A stretch of DNA of 64,000 nucleotides from Myxococcus virescens (GTDB taxonomy: Bacteria; Myxococcota; Myxococcia; Myxococcales; Myxococcaceae), in NCBI RefSeq assembly GCF_900101905.1, contig NZ_FNAJ01000005.1, positions 449,293-513,292 of the forward strand, in the 5' to 3' direction. Under the pieces are notes generated by a model. It worked only from the letters and a program-made list of their open reading frames with translations. It was not told the DNA's origin and did no database searches. Of the stretch, positions 30,396-39,564 are shown piece by piece; within the stretch, counting starts at the first letter, position 1, and each line of letters begins with the position of its first letter. A program made the translations under genes and the position numbers.

Positions 30396-31133
30396 GTGAA
30401 GCGCTTGTGCGCGGCAGGGGTCGGACTGTGGGGCGCCGCCGTCGTGGGATTGGCGGGGTGCGCCCCCACGGCGATGGGCCCCATGGTGATGCGGATGGGG
30501 CCCGGGGCGCCGGACCGCAACGTCATGCAGGTCGGCATGCGCTCCGGCCCCCGGCTGAGCGCGCCCATCGCGGGGACGCAGGCCGGCGTCGGAACGGGAA
30601 ACAGCTTTCGGGGAAACGAGTCGAGCTTCTCCACGCAGCAGTGGGGCGTGGCGTTCGACGCGGCCCTGACGGTGCCCGTGTCCGAGCGGCTGCATCTGCA
30701 CACCGGGCTTCAGGGCGAGTTCCTCCTGCCCATCCCGCTGCCCGGGTACGGGCTGTACGCCGGGGCCTCGTACTACGTGGGCTCGGAGCGGCTGGGCCTG
30801 GCCCCGGCGTTGTCGCTGCGAGGCGCCAGTGATTTCGGGCTGGGCACCCCGCGCGGCGGGCCGGGCAGCATCTTCGGCGCGGAGGTGTCGTGCGCGCTCA
30901 CGATGCAGCCGGAGAAGAACGTGTCCATTGGCCTGGTGCCCTTCGCGTCGTGGCACACGGTGGCGTCACACGGGCGCAACGAGCAAGCGTTGTATTACGG
31001 CGGCGTGGTGGCGGCGCGCGTCTCCTGGGGCGAAAAGAACGACTTCGAGCTGTCGGGCGGGTTTGGCCGCGCGAAGGTTGGCAAGGGTGTGAGCTGGAAC
31101 GTGCCCATCATGGGCGCACGCGGAGGACGTTGA
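30396..31133 (+). CDS. lipoprotein encoded inside the hut cluster
   Basis: Protein of 245 residues from GTG 30396, which has AGGAGG 6 bases upstream; ATG 30378 is an alternative. The signal peptide ends in a lipobox (VVGLAGCAP). The mature part has alternating hydrophobic/polar strands ending in a beta-rich region (GYGLYAGASYYVGSERLGLAP, ISIGLVPFASWHTVASH-like, ALYYGGVVAARVSWGEKNDF) that resembles a small outer-membrane barrel. It lies 20 bases after hutU and 3 bases before hutI, so it is transcribed with them. A role in uptake or sensing of histidine/urocanate is possible, but nothing in the sequence proves it. Confidence 0.7.
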   Translation: MKRLCAAGVGLWGAAVVGLAGCAPTAMGPMVMRMGPGAPDRNVMQVGMRSGPRLSAPIAGTQAGVGTGNSFRGNESSFSTQQWGVAFDAALTVPVSERLHLHTGLQGEFLLPIPLPGYGLYAGASYYVGSERLGLAPALSLRGASDFGLGTPRGGPGSIFGAEVSCALTMQPEKNVSIGLVPFASWHTVASHGRNEQALYYGGVVAARVSWGEKNDFELSGGFGRAKVGKGVSWNVPIMGARGGR

Positions 31134-31136
31134 GCC

Positions 31137-32402
31137 ATGGACGTGCTGGACCTGCTGGTGCGCAACACCTCCGAAGTGCTGACGGTGGAAGGCTCGCACC
31201 GCGAGCGCGCGGAGGACGCCCTCACCCCACGCCCAGGTGCGGTGGTGGGCGTGCGTGAAGGACGCATCGCCTACGTGGGCCCCGAGGCCGGCCTCCCCAC
31301 GGGCGCGGTGGGCCCTGGCACCGAGGTGGTGGACGCCCAGGGTGGCTTCGTGGGCCCCGGCTTCGTGGACCCCCACACGCACCTCGTCTTCGCCGGTGAG
31401 CGCTCGGCGGAGTTCGACCTGCGCAACCAGGGCGCCACCTACCTGGAGATTGCCAAGGCCGGCGGTGGCATCGCCGGCACGGTGCGGGCCACGCGGGCCG
31501 CGAGCGAGGAGGAGCTGGTGCGGCTCGCCCTCCCCCGCACGAAGCGCCTGTTGGAGCAGGGCGTCACGACGGCGGAGGTGAAGAGCGGCTACGGGCTCGA
31601 CCTGGCGACGGAGCTGAAGATGCTGCGCGCGGTGCGGCGGCTCGGGACGCTAACGCCGCTGGAGCTGGTCCCCACGCTGCTGTGCGCGCACGCCGTGCCG
31701 GAGGAGTACCGCGGCAAGCGCGAGGACTACGTGCGGCTGTGCATCGAGGAGATTCTTCCCGCCGTCGCGCGCGAGGGGCTGGCGCGCTTCTGTGACGTTT
31801 TCGTGGAAGACAGCGCCTTCACCGTGGACGAGGCGCGCCGCATCTTGAGCGCGGGCCGGGCACTCGGGATGGTGCCGCGGCTGCATGCGGACCAGCTCAC
31901 CGCGTGTGGTGCCTCCGAGCTCGCCGCGGAGCTGGGGGCCGCCACGGCGGACCACCTGGAGCAGGTGACGGACGCGGGACTCAAGGCGCTGGCGGACGCC
32001 AACGTCACGGCGGTGCTCGTTCCCACCTCCACGCTGTTCCTGCGCATGCGGCCCTACGCGCCTGGACGCCGCATCCGCGATGCGGGGCTCAACATCGCTT
32101 TGGGCACCAACGTCAACCCCGGTTCCGCCATGAGTGAAAACACAGCACTGGCGCTGGGACTTGCGTGTCTGGAAAACGGGCTTACTGCGGCAGAGGCGTA
32201 TTGGGGAGCCACCCGTGGCGCGGCCATGTCCTTGGGGCTGCAACAGCACGGAAGGCTGACCGTAGGTGACGCGGGCGACCTGGTGGTCTTCAGCTGTGCT
32301 TCGTACCGCCACCTGCCCTACCATCTAGGGGTAGCGCACGCGCGAGTGGTCGTGAAGGCCGGACGCATCGCTGTCCGGCAGCAGATGGAAGGTTGCGCGT
32401 GA
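31137..32402 (+). CDS. hutI: imidazolonepropionase (HutI)
   Basis: Cytoplasmic metal-dependent amidohydrolase of 421 residues hydrolysing imidazolonepropionate to N-formimino-glutamate, step three of histidine degradation. Metal ligands appear in FVDPHTHLVFAGER (H-x-H). Downstream ligands appear in PRLHADQLTACGASELAAEL and the Asp/Asn loop ALGTNVNPGSAMSENTALAL. The substrate-binding stretch TYLEIAKAGGGIAGTVRATR is also present. ATG 31137 follows GGAGGA about 9 bases upstream and lies 3 bases after the lipoprotein stop, so the three genes form an operon. Confidence 0.96.
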   Translation: MDVLDLLVRNTSEVLTVEGSHRERAEDALTPRPGAVVGVREGRIAYVGPEAGLPTGAVGPGTEVVDAQGGFVGPGFVDPHTHLVFAGERSAEFDLRNQGATYLEIAKAGGGIAGTVRATRAASEEELVRLALPRTKRLLEQGVTTAEVKSGYGLDLATELKMLRAVRRLGTLTPLELVPTLLCAHAVPEEYRGKREDYVRLCIEEILPAVAREGLARFCDVFVEDSAFTVDEARRILSAGRALGMVPRLHADQLTACGASELAAELGAATADHLEQVTDAGLKALADANVTAVLVPTSTLFLRMRPYAPGRRIRDAGLNIALGTNVNPGSAMSENTALALGLACLENGLTAAEAYWGATRGAAMSLGLQQHGRLTVGDAGDLVVFSCASYRHLPYHLGVAHARVVVKAGRIAVRQQMEGCA

Positions 32403-32440
32403 ACCGGCGTCGCAGAGACACAGCGGCTCCGAGTGGATAA

Positions 32441-32460
32441 AGACGGAACGACATCCGTCT
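32441..32460 (+). repeat. short inverted repeat downstream of hutI
   Basis: Arms AGACGGA and TCCGTCT with a 6-base loop lie 39 bases after the hutI stop. There is no T-tract. It may mark the end of the hut transcript or belong to the promoter of the amidotransferase; an AT-rich patch (TTAAGAATATT at about 32472) follows. Confidence 0.3.
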
Positions 32461-32492
32461 GGGCCGGACGTTAAGAATATTCGTTGCTAGCC

Positions 32493-33356
32493 ATGTGCCG
32501 ACTCTTTGGATTCCGTTCAGCGATTCCCGCCGCGGTGCACCCTTCGTTGGTGACGGAGAAGAACTCGCTCCTCATCCAGTCGCGCGAGCACAAGGATGGA
32601 TGGGGCATCGCGGCCTACGGCGCCGAGCAGGCGCCGGTGGTGGCGCACGGTGTGGGGCCCGCGCACAGCGACCCGGACTTCGAGCGGGTGAGCAGCCGGG
32701 TGTCCTCCCACACGGTGGTGGCGCACATCCGCCTGGCCTCGGTGGGCGCGGTGGAGCTGCGCAACTCGCACCCCTTCCTGCATGGCCGCTGGTCGTTCGT
32801 GCATAACGGCACGCTGCGGGAGTTCGCGCAGCACCGGGCTGCCGTGGAAGCGCTCATCTGCCCGAGCCTGCGGACGAACATCCGGGGCACCACGGACAGC
32901 GAGCGGTGCTTCTACCTGTTCCTCACCCGCCTGGGTGCCCGCCATCCGATTGACCGGAAGGTCCCCGTGGAGGCCGTGGCGCGCGCGCTGGCGGAGACGA
33001 TGTCGTTGGTGGCCGCCATCACGGATGCCGCGGGACAGGATGGCCGCTCGGCGATGAACTTCCTCGTGTCCGACGGCGAGTTGATGGTGGCCTCGCGGCG
33101 CAACCGAACGCTGTTCGTGTCCACGGGCCCGTCGCGCGACGACGTGTCGACGCTGCCGGCACCAGGGACGAAGTTGGAGCAGCTCGTCGTGGCCAGTGAG
33201 TCGCTGTGTGGCGGGCCGTACTGGGCACCAGTGGCCGAGGAGGACGTCATCGGCGTGGACGCGAACCTCGTCTTCCACCACTGGCGCGTGCCGGAGCTCG
33301 CGGGTCCGGACCTCTTCCCCGCCGTGAAGCCGGCCACGTCGCCCATCGTGGCCTGA
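32493..33356 (+). CDS. class II glutamine amidotransferase (YafJ-like)
   Basis: Protein of 287 residues. I set the start at ATG 32493 because the next residue is Cys: class II enzymes use the N-terminal Cys (MCRLFGFRS) as nucleophile after Met removal. Supporting blocks are HKDGWGIAAYG, VVAHIRLASVG (Arg for glutamine carboxylate), NSHPFLHGRWSFVHNGTL and a glutamine-pocket Asp region (TTDSERCFYLFL). No synthase domain is attached, so the ammonia acceptor is unknown; the family has relatives in ergothioneine biosynthesis and YafJ. It stands alone between hutI and the convergent tsaE, with stops 5 bases apart. Confidence 0.88.
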   Translation: MCRLFGFRSAIPAAVHPSLVTEKNSLLIQSREHKDGWGIAAYGAEQAPVVAHGVGPAHSDPDFERVSSRVSSHTVVAHIRLASVGAVELRNSHPFLHGRWSFVHNGTLREFAQHRAAVEALICPSLRTNIRGTTDSERCFYLFLTRLGARHPIDRKVPVEAVARALAETMSLVAAITDAAGQDGRSAMNFLVSDGELMVASRRNRTLFVSTGPSRDDVSTLPAPGTKLEQLVVASESLCGGPYWAPVAEEDVIGVDANLVFHHWRVPELAGPDLFPAVKPATSPIVA

Positions 33357-33361
33357 GGGCG

Positions 33362-33847
33362 TCAGCCCATCCACGCGTCAAGCAACGCCGCGGGCCGTAC
33401 ACCAAACGCCTCCGCCGTCAGCTCGCGTGCCTCGCCGCCCGCGTGCTTCAGCGTGACGCGCAGGTAGTCACGCGGCGCGGCCTGCGGAATCTTGTCCAAC
33501 CACTCCACCAGCATCGCGCTCTCGGTGCCTTCCAGGTCCAGGAAGCCCGTGGCGTACAGGTCGTCGTAGTCCGTCAGCCGGTACAGGTCCGCGTGGTACA
33601 GCGGGATGCGTCCCGAATACGGATACACAATCGCGAACGTGGGGCTCGCCACCTCGGAGCGAGGAACGTTCGCCCCGGCCGCCACTCCGCGCACCAGGTG
33701 CGTCTTTCCCGCGCCCAGGTCGCCAATCAGCCCCACGAAGTCACCGGGCTCCAGCAACTCGCCCAGGCGCACACCCAGCCGGTGCGTCTCCTCGGGAGAC
33801 TCCAGCCGTACCGTCCGCACACGCGCGGCCGACGCTTCCGTGCTCAT
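33362..33847 (-). CDS. tsaE: tRNA threonylcarbamoyladenosine biosynthesis ATPase TsaE
   Basis: A 161-residue P-loop ATPase required with TsaB and TsaD for t6A37 modification of ANN-decoding tRNAs. Walker A is GDLGAGKTHLVRG, followed by the family blocks SPTFAIVYPY and HADLYRL and an acidic Walker-B-like FLDLEGTESAMLVEW. ATG 33847 overlaps the stop of nnrD as ATGA, showing translational coupling; a frame extension to 33865 is not needed. tsaE-nnrD adjacency is common in bacteria. The gene ends the leftward housekeeping cluster. Confidence 0.95.
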   Translation of the reverse strand: MSTEASAARVRTVRLESPEETHRLGVRLGELLEPGDFVGLIGDLGAGKTHLVRGVAAGANVPRSEVASPTFAIVYPYSGRIPLYHADLYRLTDYDDLYATGFLDLEGTESAMLVEWLDKIPQAAPRDYLRVTLKHAGGEARELTAEAFGVRPAALLDAWMG

Positions 33848-35379
33848 CGTTCCCACCGCAGCCACACCTCACACAGCCCCTGCTCCACGATGTCCCCTGC
33901 AACCAACCCCAGTTGCCCGCGCTTCGCCGCCGCCAAATCTCCAGCGAGCCCGTGCGCGTACACCGCCGTCCAGATGGCCGAGGGCACTGGAAACGACTGA
34001 GCCAGGAACGCGCCACAAATCCCGGACAGGACATCCCCCGAGCCCCCCGTCGCCATTCCTGGGTTGCCCGTAGTGTTGAGGTACACGCGCCCGTCCGCGT
34101 CGCTCGTCAGCGTCCGGTCTCCCTTCAGCACGAGCGTCACCTTCAAGCCCACGGAGAACTGCCGCGCCACATCCAGCCGGTGCGCTTGGACTTCCTTCGT
34201 GGACCTGCCCGTCAGCCGGGCCATCTCTCCCGGGTGCGGCGTCATCACCACCGGCCCCTTCGCCCGGCGCAGCACCGACAGGTCCGTGGCCACCGCATTG
34301 AGCGCGTCCGCGTCCAACACCGCGGGCACCTCCACGCGCGACAACAGCTCGCCAATCAGCGCCCCCGTCTCTGGCCCCCGAGGAATCCCCGGCCCGATGA
34401 CGAGCGCATCCTTCCCCTCCGCCGCCGCCACCAGCGCGTCCAGGTCACCCATGCCCAGCGGCCCGGAAGCCTCCAGCGGGATGCCCATGATTTCCGCTGA
34501 ATGCGCCTGGATGATGTCCAGCGCATCCGCGCGAGCGGCCACTGTCACGAGCCCCGCCCCGGAGCGCAGCGCCGCCTTCGCCACCAGCGCCGCGGCCCCC
34601 GTCTTTCCCCGGCTGCCCGCCACCACCAGCACGTGGCCAAAGGTCCCCTTGTGAGAGTCCGCCTTCCTCGCCGGCAATGTGCGGCGCGCGTCCGGCTCCT
34701 CCACCACGAAGAGCTCGGGACCGGAGACCTCGCTCGAGGACTCGCCCCCCATGCCGATGTCCACCCGGTGCGCGCGGCCACACAGCGAGGCCCCTGGCTC
34801 CAGCACCTGCCCCGGCTTGAGGAAGCCGAACGCCACGGTGGCATCCGCCTCCACACACGGCGAGAAAGCCGCTCCGGTGTCGCTCTGAAGCCCGGACGGC
34901 ACATCCGCCGCCACGACCTTGGCCCCTGCTGCTCGCCAGCCGCGAATCGCCGACACGGCGTCCGCGAAGGCCCCCGCGGGCGCACGACTCAAGCCCGTGC
35001 CAAAGAGCGCGTCCACCACCACGTCACCGCGCCTGGCCGGCTCCACGGCCTCCAGCGTGCGCGGCGTCACACCGAAGCCCTTCACCGCCTCCAAGTTCCG
35101 GCGCGCCTCGGGCGTCAGCTTCGCGGCGTCGCCCACCATCACCACCGATACGCAGGCGCCGCCTTCCCGGAGAAAGCGCGCGGCCACCAACCCGTCCCCT
35201 CCATTGTTGCCCGGTCCACACACCACCACGAAGCGCCCACCCGAGCCGACGAGCCCCCGTGCCACCTCCGCGAGCCCCCGCCCGGCATTCTCCATCAGCA
35301 ACGCGGAGGGCATGCCGTGGCGGGCTTCGGCGGCCTGCTCGGCCTGACGCATCTGGGCAGCGGTGAGGACGCGCAACAT
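33844..35379 (-). CDS. nnrD: bifunctional NAD(P)H-hydrate epimerase / ADP-dependent dehydratase
   Basis: Protein of 511 residues that repairs hydrated NAD(P)H. The N-terminal YjeF-type epimerase domain (1-215) starts LRVLTAAQMRQAEQ and holds FVVVCGPGNNGGDGLVAARF and DVVVDALFGTGLSRAP. The C-terminal ribokinase-like dehydratase domain (about 235-511) has HKGTFGHVLVVAGSRGKTGA, VMTPHPGEMARL, and the nucleotide/substrate motif NTTGNPGMATGGSGDVLSG. ATG 35379 is preceded by GGGGGA 8 bases upstream and lies 4 bases after the acpS stop. It is coupled to tsaE by an ATGA overlap. Confidence 0.95.
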   Translation of the reverse strand: MLRVLTAAQMRQAEQAAEARHGMPSALLMENAGRGLAEVARGLVGSGGRFVVVCGPGNNGGDGLVAARFLREGGACVSVVMVGDAAKLTPEARRNLEAVKGFGVTPRTLEAVEPARRGDVVVDALFGTGLSRAPAGAFADAVSAIRGWRAAGAKVVAADVPSGLQSDTGAAFSPCVEADATVAFGFLKPGQVLEPGASLCGRAHRVDIGMGGESSSEVSGPELFVVEEPDARRTLPARKADSHKGTFGHVLVVAGSRGKTGAAALVAKAALRSGAGLVTVAARADALDIIQAHSAEIMGIPLEASGPLGMGDLDALVAAAEGKDALVIGPGIPRGPETGALIGELLSRVEVPAVLDADALNAVATDLSVLRRAKGPVVMTPHPGEMARLTGRSTKEVQAHRLDVARQFSVGLKVTLVLKGDRTLTSDADGRVYLNTTGNPGMATGGSGDVLSGICGAFLAQSFPVPSAIWTAVYAHGLAGDLAAAKRGQLGLVAGDIVEQGLCEVWLRWER

Positions 35380-35383
35380 GGCT

Positions 35384-35764
35384 TCAATCCCCCTTCGACT
35401 GGAGCACCACCGTGGCGGCGGCGACGTCCGCATCGTGGGTCAGCGCGAGGAAGGCCTCCAGCCCTCGCGCCTCCATGACCTCCAGGGCCACGCCGGACAG
35501 TGCGAAATAAGGCGCTCCGCCCTGCCGCCGGACCTCCATGTCCTTCCAGCGGATGCCCGGCGGGGCGCCCAGCGCCTTCACCAGGGCCTCCTTGGCGGCG
35601 AAGCGCGCGGCATAGGCACTGGCCGCGTCACTCCGCCGGCCGCACAAGGCCCGCTCCGCCTCGGTGTAGACGCGGTTCAGGAAGGGCTCCGCGCGAGGCC
35701 CGTCCAGGATGCGCTGGATGCGGGAGATGGAGCAGATGTCCAGGCCCAGGCCGCGGATTCCCAT
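35384..35764 (-). CDS. acpS: holo-[acyl-carrier-protein] synthase
   Basis: A 126-residue enzyme that transfers 4'-phosphopantetheine from CoA to apo-ACP, activating fatty-acid synthesis. Both family motifs are present: GLGLDICSISRIQRIL (Mg-binding Asp) and ARFAAKEALVKALG (Glu/Lys of the second motif). Length is normal. It lies 6 bases after pdxJ, which is the classic pdxJ-acpS order, and 4 bases before nnrD. All starts and stops here are tightly packed, which indicates one transcript. Confidence 0.96.
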   Translation of the reverse strand: MGIRGLGLDICSISRIQRILDGPRAEPFLNRVYTEAERALCGRRSDAASAYAARFAAKEALVKALGAPPGIRWKDMEVRRQGGAPYFALSGVALEVMEARGLEAFLALTHDADVAAATVVLQSKGD

Positions 35765-35770
35765 GGCGCC

Positions 35771-36496
35771 CTACCCCGGGTTGCGCATGATTTCGAGCAT
35801 CTCGCGCACCGCCCGCTCGAAGCCCACCAGCACCGCGCGACCGACGATGGCGTGCCCGATGTTCAGCTCGTCGATTTCGGAGATGCGGGCAATCGGGTGC
35901 ACGTTGTCGTAGTTGAGCCCATGGCCCGCGGCCACGCCCAGGCCCAGCTTGGTGCCCGCCTTGGCCGCGTCGATGATGCGCGCCAGCTCCCGGGCCCGCT
36001 CCTTCTCGTTGCGCGCCTCGCAGTAGCGGCCCGTGTGCAGCTCGATGCGGTCCGCGTTCACCTTGTGCGCTGCCCGCACCTGGTCCAGGTCCGGGTCGAT
36101 GAAGAGCGAGACGGCAATCTCGCCGTCCTTCAGGTTCTTGATGATCTTCGCGATGTGCTCGCGCTGGTTGGCGACCTCCAGGCCGCCCTCCGTGGTGAGC
36201 TCCTCGCGGCGCTCGGGCACCAGCGTCACCACGTCCGGCTTGTGCTCGTAGGCGAGCTTCACCATCTCCGCGGTGGCGGCCATCTCCAGGTTCAGGAGCG
36301 TCTGCACCGTTTCACGGAGGATGCGCAAATCCCGGTCCTGGATGTGACGCCGATCCTCGCGCAGGTGGATGGTGATTTGTTGCGCGCCGGCAAGCTCCGC
36401 CAGCGCCGCGGCCGTCACCGGATCCGGATACGTGGTGCGCCTCGCCTGACGCAGCGTCGCCACATGGTCCACGTTGACACCCAGTCGCTGTCCCAT
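35771..36496 (-). CDS. pdxJ: pyridoxine 5'-phosphate synthase
   Basis: Protein of 241 residues catalysing the last ring-closing step of DXP-dependent vitamin B6 synthesis, from 3-amino-2-oxopropyl phosphate and deoxyxylulose phosphate. TIM-barrel motifs are clear: [32 protein letters not shown] (His/Glu active site), [32 protein letters not shown] and [13 protein letters not shown] prefer the ATG at 36496 (GAGG 9 bases upstream) over the in-frame ATG 36514, whose upstream region has no ribosome site. The next gene, acpS, starts 6 bases on. Confidence 0.95.
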   Translation of the reverse strand: MGQRLGVNVDHVATLRQARRTTYPDPVTAAALAELAGAQQITIHLREDRRHIQDRDLRILRETVQTLLNLEMAATAEMVKLAYEHKPDVVTLVPERREELTTEGGLEVANQREHIAKIIKNLKDGEIAVSLFIDPDLDQVRAAHKVNADRIELHTGRYCEARNEKERARELARIIDAAKAGTKLGLGVAAGHGLNYDNVHPIARISEIDELNIGHAIVGRAVLVGFERAVREMLEIMRNPG

Positions 36497-36607
36497 CGAC
36501 CGCACCTCGCTCATGCGCGGCCATGGGATTGTCGAAAGGCCCCGGTGCGCGCCGGTCCTTCTTCACGCTGGCTGCGTCCGGAAGTCAACCACCGTTCGCA
36601 GCGGCCC

Positions 36608-38002
36608 TCAGACGCTGAGGGCCTTGGACAGCGCGTCCGCGATTTCCTTCGCGTAGGCCTGGTTGCGGGCGGCGTCCTCGCCCTCGATGAGGACGCGGGC
36701 CTTGGGCTCGGTGCCGGAGAAGCGCACCAGCACCCGGCCGGTGTTGCCCAGCCGCTGCTCCACGCTCTTGATGACCTTCATCACCGTCGGGAGCTCGCCC
36801 AGCTCCTTCTTCTGCTTCACGGCGACGTTGACCAGCGTCTGGGGCACGGGCTCGAAGATGGAGGCCAGCTCGCTCAGGGGCTTGCCCGCCCGGCACATCA
36901 CCGCCAGCAACTGGAGCGCCGCCAGGGTTCCGTCACCCGTGGTGGTGTGGTCCAGGAAGATGAGGTGGCCGCTCTGCTCGCCGCCCAGGTTGTAGCCATT
37001 GCGGCGCATCTCATCGACGACGTAGCGGTCACCCACGCGCGTGCGAGCCACCTTCACGCCCCAGCGCGCCACCGCGCGCTCCAGGCCGATGTTGCTCATC
37101 ACCGTGGAGACCAACATCTTCTTCTTCAGCTGCTTGCGGGCCACCAGCTCGCCCGTGCAGATGGCCATGATGGCGTCGCCGTCGACGACCTTGCCCTTCT
37201 CGTCCACGACGATGAGGCGGTCGGCGTCACCGTCCAGGGCGATGCCCAGGTGCGCGCCGTGCTTCACCACCGTCTTGGCCAGGTTCTCCGGATAGAGGGC
37301 GCCACACTTGTGGTTGATGTTCTTTCCGTCCGGCGAAACGCCGAGCGCAATCACCTTGGCGCCCAGCTCCTCCAGCACGGCGGGCGCCGTCTTGTAGGCC
37401 GCGCCGTTGGCGCAGTCGACGACGATGGTCATCCCCTCCAGCGTCAGCTCGCGCGGGAAGGTGGCCTTCAGGAAGACGATGTAGCGGCCCCGCGCGTCCT
37501 CCATGCGGAAGGCCCGGCCAATCTTCGTGGCCGTGGGACGGATGGAGTCGATGGAGCCGCTGGACACCAGCTCCTCAATCTTGCCTTCCGTCTCGTCCGG
37601 CAGCTTGAAGCCGTCGCGCCAGAAGAACTTGATGCCGTTGTCCTCGTAAGGGTTGTGGGACGCGGAGATGACGGCGCCCGCATCCGCCCGCATGGAGGTG
37701 GTGATGTTGGAGATGCCCGGGGTCGGCAGCGGCCCGACGAGCTCCACGTCCACGCCCATGGAGGTGAGGCCGGAGGCCAGCGCCTGCTCCAGCATGTAGC
37801 CGGACAGCCGCGTGTCCTTGCCCACGATGACGCGGTGGCGGTGGGGGCCGTTGCGGATGAGGAACGCGAGCGCCCGCCCGAGCTGCATCGCGACCTCGGC
37901 AGTCATGGGATAGACGTTCGCCTTCCCGCGAACACCATCCGTGCCGAACAGCTTCTGGGAAGCCTGCGCCTCCTTCGGAGGCATGTTCATCCTGTACGCC
38001 AT
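36608..38002 (-). CDS. glmM: phosphoglucosamine mutase
   Basis: Cytoplasmic enzyme of 464 residues that interconverts glucosamine-6-phosphate and glucosamine-1-phosphate for peptidoglycan and LPS synthesis. It shows [12 protein letters not shown] at the N-terminus, the phosphoserine loop [12 protein letters not shown], the metal site [13 protein letters not shown], the sugar-binding GGEQSGHLI and the closing phosphate-binding [13 protein letters not shown] 38002 has GGAG 8 bases upstream; later ATGs at 37990 and 37984 are also possible. The 261 bases upstream, up to the folP stop, contain no gene and probably a promoter. Confidence 0.96.
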   Translation of the reverse strand: MAYRMNMPPKEAQASQKLFGTDGVRGKANVYPMTAEVAMQLGRALAFLIRNGPHRHRVIVGKDTRLSGYMLEQALASGLTSMGVDVELVGPLPTPGISNITTSMRADAGAVISASHNPYEDNGIKFFWRDGFKLPDETEGKIEELVSSGSIDSIRPTATKIGRAFRMEDARGRYIVFLKATFPRELTLEGMTIVVDCANGAAYKTAPAVLEELGAKVIALGVSPDGKNINHKCGALYPENLAKTVVKHGAHLGIALDGDADRLIVVDEKGKVVDGDAIMAICTGELVARKQLKKKMLVSTVMSNIGLERAVARWGVKVARTRVGDRYVVDEMRRNGYNLGGEQSGHLIFLDHTTTGDGTLAALQLLAVMCRAGKPLSELASIFEPVPQTLVNVAVKQKKELGELPTVMKVIKSVEQRLGNTGRVLVRFSGTEPKARVLIEGEDAARNQAYAKEIADALSKALSV

Positions 38003-38263
38003 GTGTGCCGCTCCGCCTTTCCCACGCCGGGCCTGCGCCGGCCTCTCGACGTCGGGGCTTATACCCCGCCCACCACGCGGGCTCGAAGTTAGGAACCCAC
38101 TGCTCCCTGGGCAACCACCCAGGCATGCGGGCCGACGCAGACTAAAAGAGGTTGCGAAATCAGTACCAACCGAATCGCAGCCGTCCATACACGGCGGCTC
38201 GGGGGGCGGCCAGCGGAAGGTGAAGGTTCCGGCCACAGCTTGAGGGCTGTAAGCCACACCTTG

Positions 38264-39478
38264 TTACCGGGCGTAGAACGTTCCTCCATCTTCGCACCGC
38301 CGGATGGCGTCCGCGACGGCCAGCGCGTCCCGGGCCTCGGCCACGTCATGGACGCGGACCACGTCGGCCCCGCCCAGCGCCGCCATGACGGCCACTGAGC
38401 CCAACGTCGCCGCCAGCCGTTCGGAGGCTGGCTTGCCGCCCGCCAACCGGCCGAGGAAGCCCTTGCGGCTCGTGCCCACCAGCAGCGGCAGCCCCAGCAC
38501 GCGCAACTCCGGGAGGCGGCGCAGCAGGAAGAGGTTGTGCTCGAAGGTCTTCCCAAAGCCGATGCCGGGGTCCAGGAGGATGCGCCCCCGGGGGATGCCC
38601 GCCGACCCGGCCCGGAGGATGGCGGCCTCCAGGAAGGCCAGCACGTCCTCGACGACGTCGTCGTAGCGCGGCGCCTGCTGCATCGTGGCCGGAGTGCCCT
38701 GGATGTGCATCAGGCAGCAGGCGGCGCCGGCCTCGGCCACCACGCGGGGCAGGCCGGCATCGGAGCTGAAGCCGGTGATGTCATTGATGAGGTGCGCACC
38801 GGCCTTCAACGCCTCGCGCGCCACCGCGGCCTTGGTGGTGTCCACGGAAAGCGGCACATCGGTCCGGGCCCGCAGGCCCTCGATGACGGGAATCACCCGA
38901 GCCAACTCCTCGTCGGCGCTGACCGGCAGGGAGCCGGGCCGGGTGGACTCGCCGCCCACGTCGAGCAGGTCCGCCCCCGCCTCGGCCAGGGCCAACCCGT
39001 GGGCGATGGCGGCGTCCGTCCCGGCATGGCGCCCGCCATCCGAGAAGCTGTCCGGCGTCGCGTTCACCACGCCCATGACGTAGGTGCGGGCGCCCCACTC
39101 GAAGCGCCTTTCGCCCAGCGTCAGCACCGCCGGCGCCACGCCCGCGGCCAGCGCGGACGCCACCGCCGATGCCAACGCGGACAGACCCCGGGCGTCGGCG
39201 CGAGCAGCCGTCACCAGCCGCTGGAACTGCTCGGCGCGCCCCGTCAGCAGCCCCGTCCCCGAACGGGAGTGGACGCCCCCGGGAAGCCATTCGGGGAACG
39301 CCTCCGACAGCGTCTGCAGGAAGGCCTCGTCCTGGGGGCTCAACCCGGTGAGGAGGAGCCGAGTGAATGGCAGCGTCTCCAGCAGGGCCCGTTGCGTGGG
39401 CTCCTTCAGCCCCATCCGCCGGAAGGCCAGGATGAGGTCCTCCGGGTGCTCCGAAGTCAGGGGGCGGGCGCGAATCAT
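38264..39478 (-). CDS. folP: dihydropteroate synthase with N-terminal extension
   Basis: Protein of 404 residues, about 130 longer than usual. The C-terminal 270 residues are a complete DHPS: GVVNATPDSFSDGG, LLDVGGESTRPGS, HLINDITGFSSD, ILLDPGIGFGKT, LLVGTSRKGFLGRL and the final HDVAEARDALAV. They condense 4-aminobenzoate with dihydropterin pyrophosphate to make folate. Residues 1-130 form an extra alpha/beta domain (DLILAFRRMGLKEPTQRALL, GGVHSRSGTGLLTGRAEQFQ), a recognised extension in some bacteria. In many bacteria folP follows ftsH directly; here a 4 kb block separates them. Confidence 0.95.
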   Translation of the reverse strand: MIRARPLTSEHPEDLILAFRRMGLKEPTQRALLETLPFTRLLLTGLSPQDEAFLQTLSEAFPEWLPGGVHSRSGTGLLTGRAEQFQRLVTAARADARGLSALASAVASALAAGVAPAVLTLGERRFEWGARTYVMGVVNATPDSFSDGGRHAGTDAAIAHGLALAEAGADLLDVGGESTRPGSLPVSADEELARVIPVIEGLRARTDVPLSVDTTKAAVAREALKAGAHLINDITGFSSDAGLPRVVAEAGAACCLMHIQGTPATMQQAPRYDDVVEDVLAFLEAAILRAGSAGIPRGRILLDPGIGFGKTFEHNLFLLRRLPELRVLGLPLLVGTSRKGFLGRLAGGKPASERLAATLGSVAVMAALGGADVVRVHDVAEARDALAVADAIRRCEDGGTFYAR

Positions 39479-39564
39479 CGGGAGGCTCCAGGGAGGGGAC
39501 CGCGTACCGCCACCAGGACGGGACGCGCTTCCCTACCCTACCGCTCCCGAGCGCGCCCGGGGGC

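Noticed and set aside
35363-38092. 909-residue forward open frame
   Set aside because: Antisense to acpS, pdxJ and glmM, all with clear motifs. The composition is typical of a GC-driven shadow.
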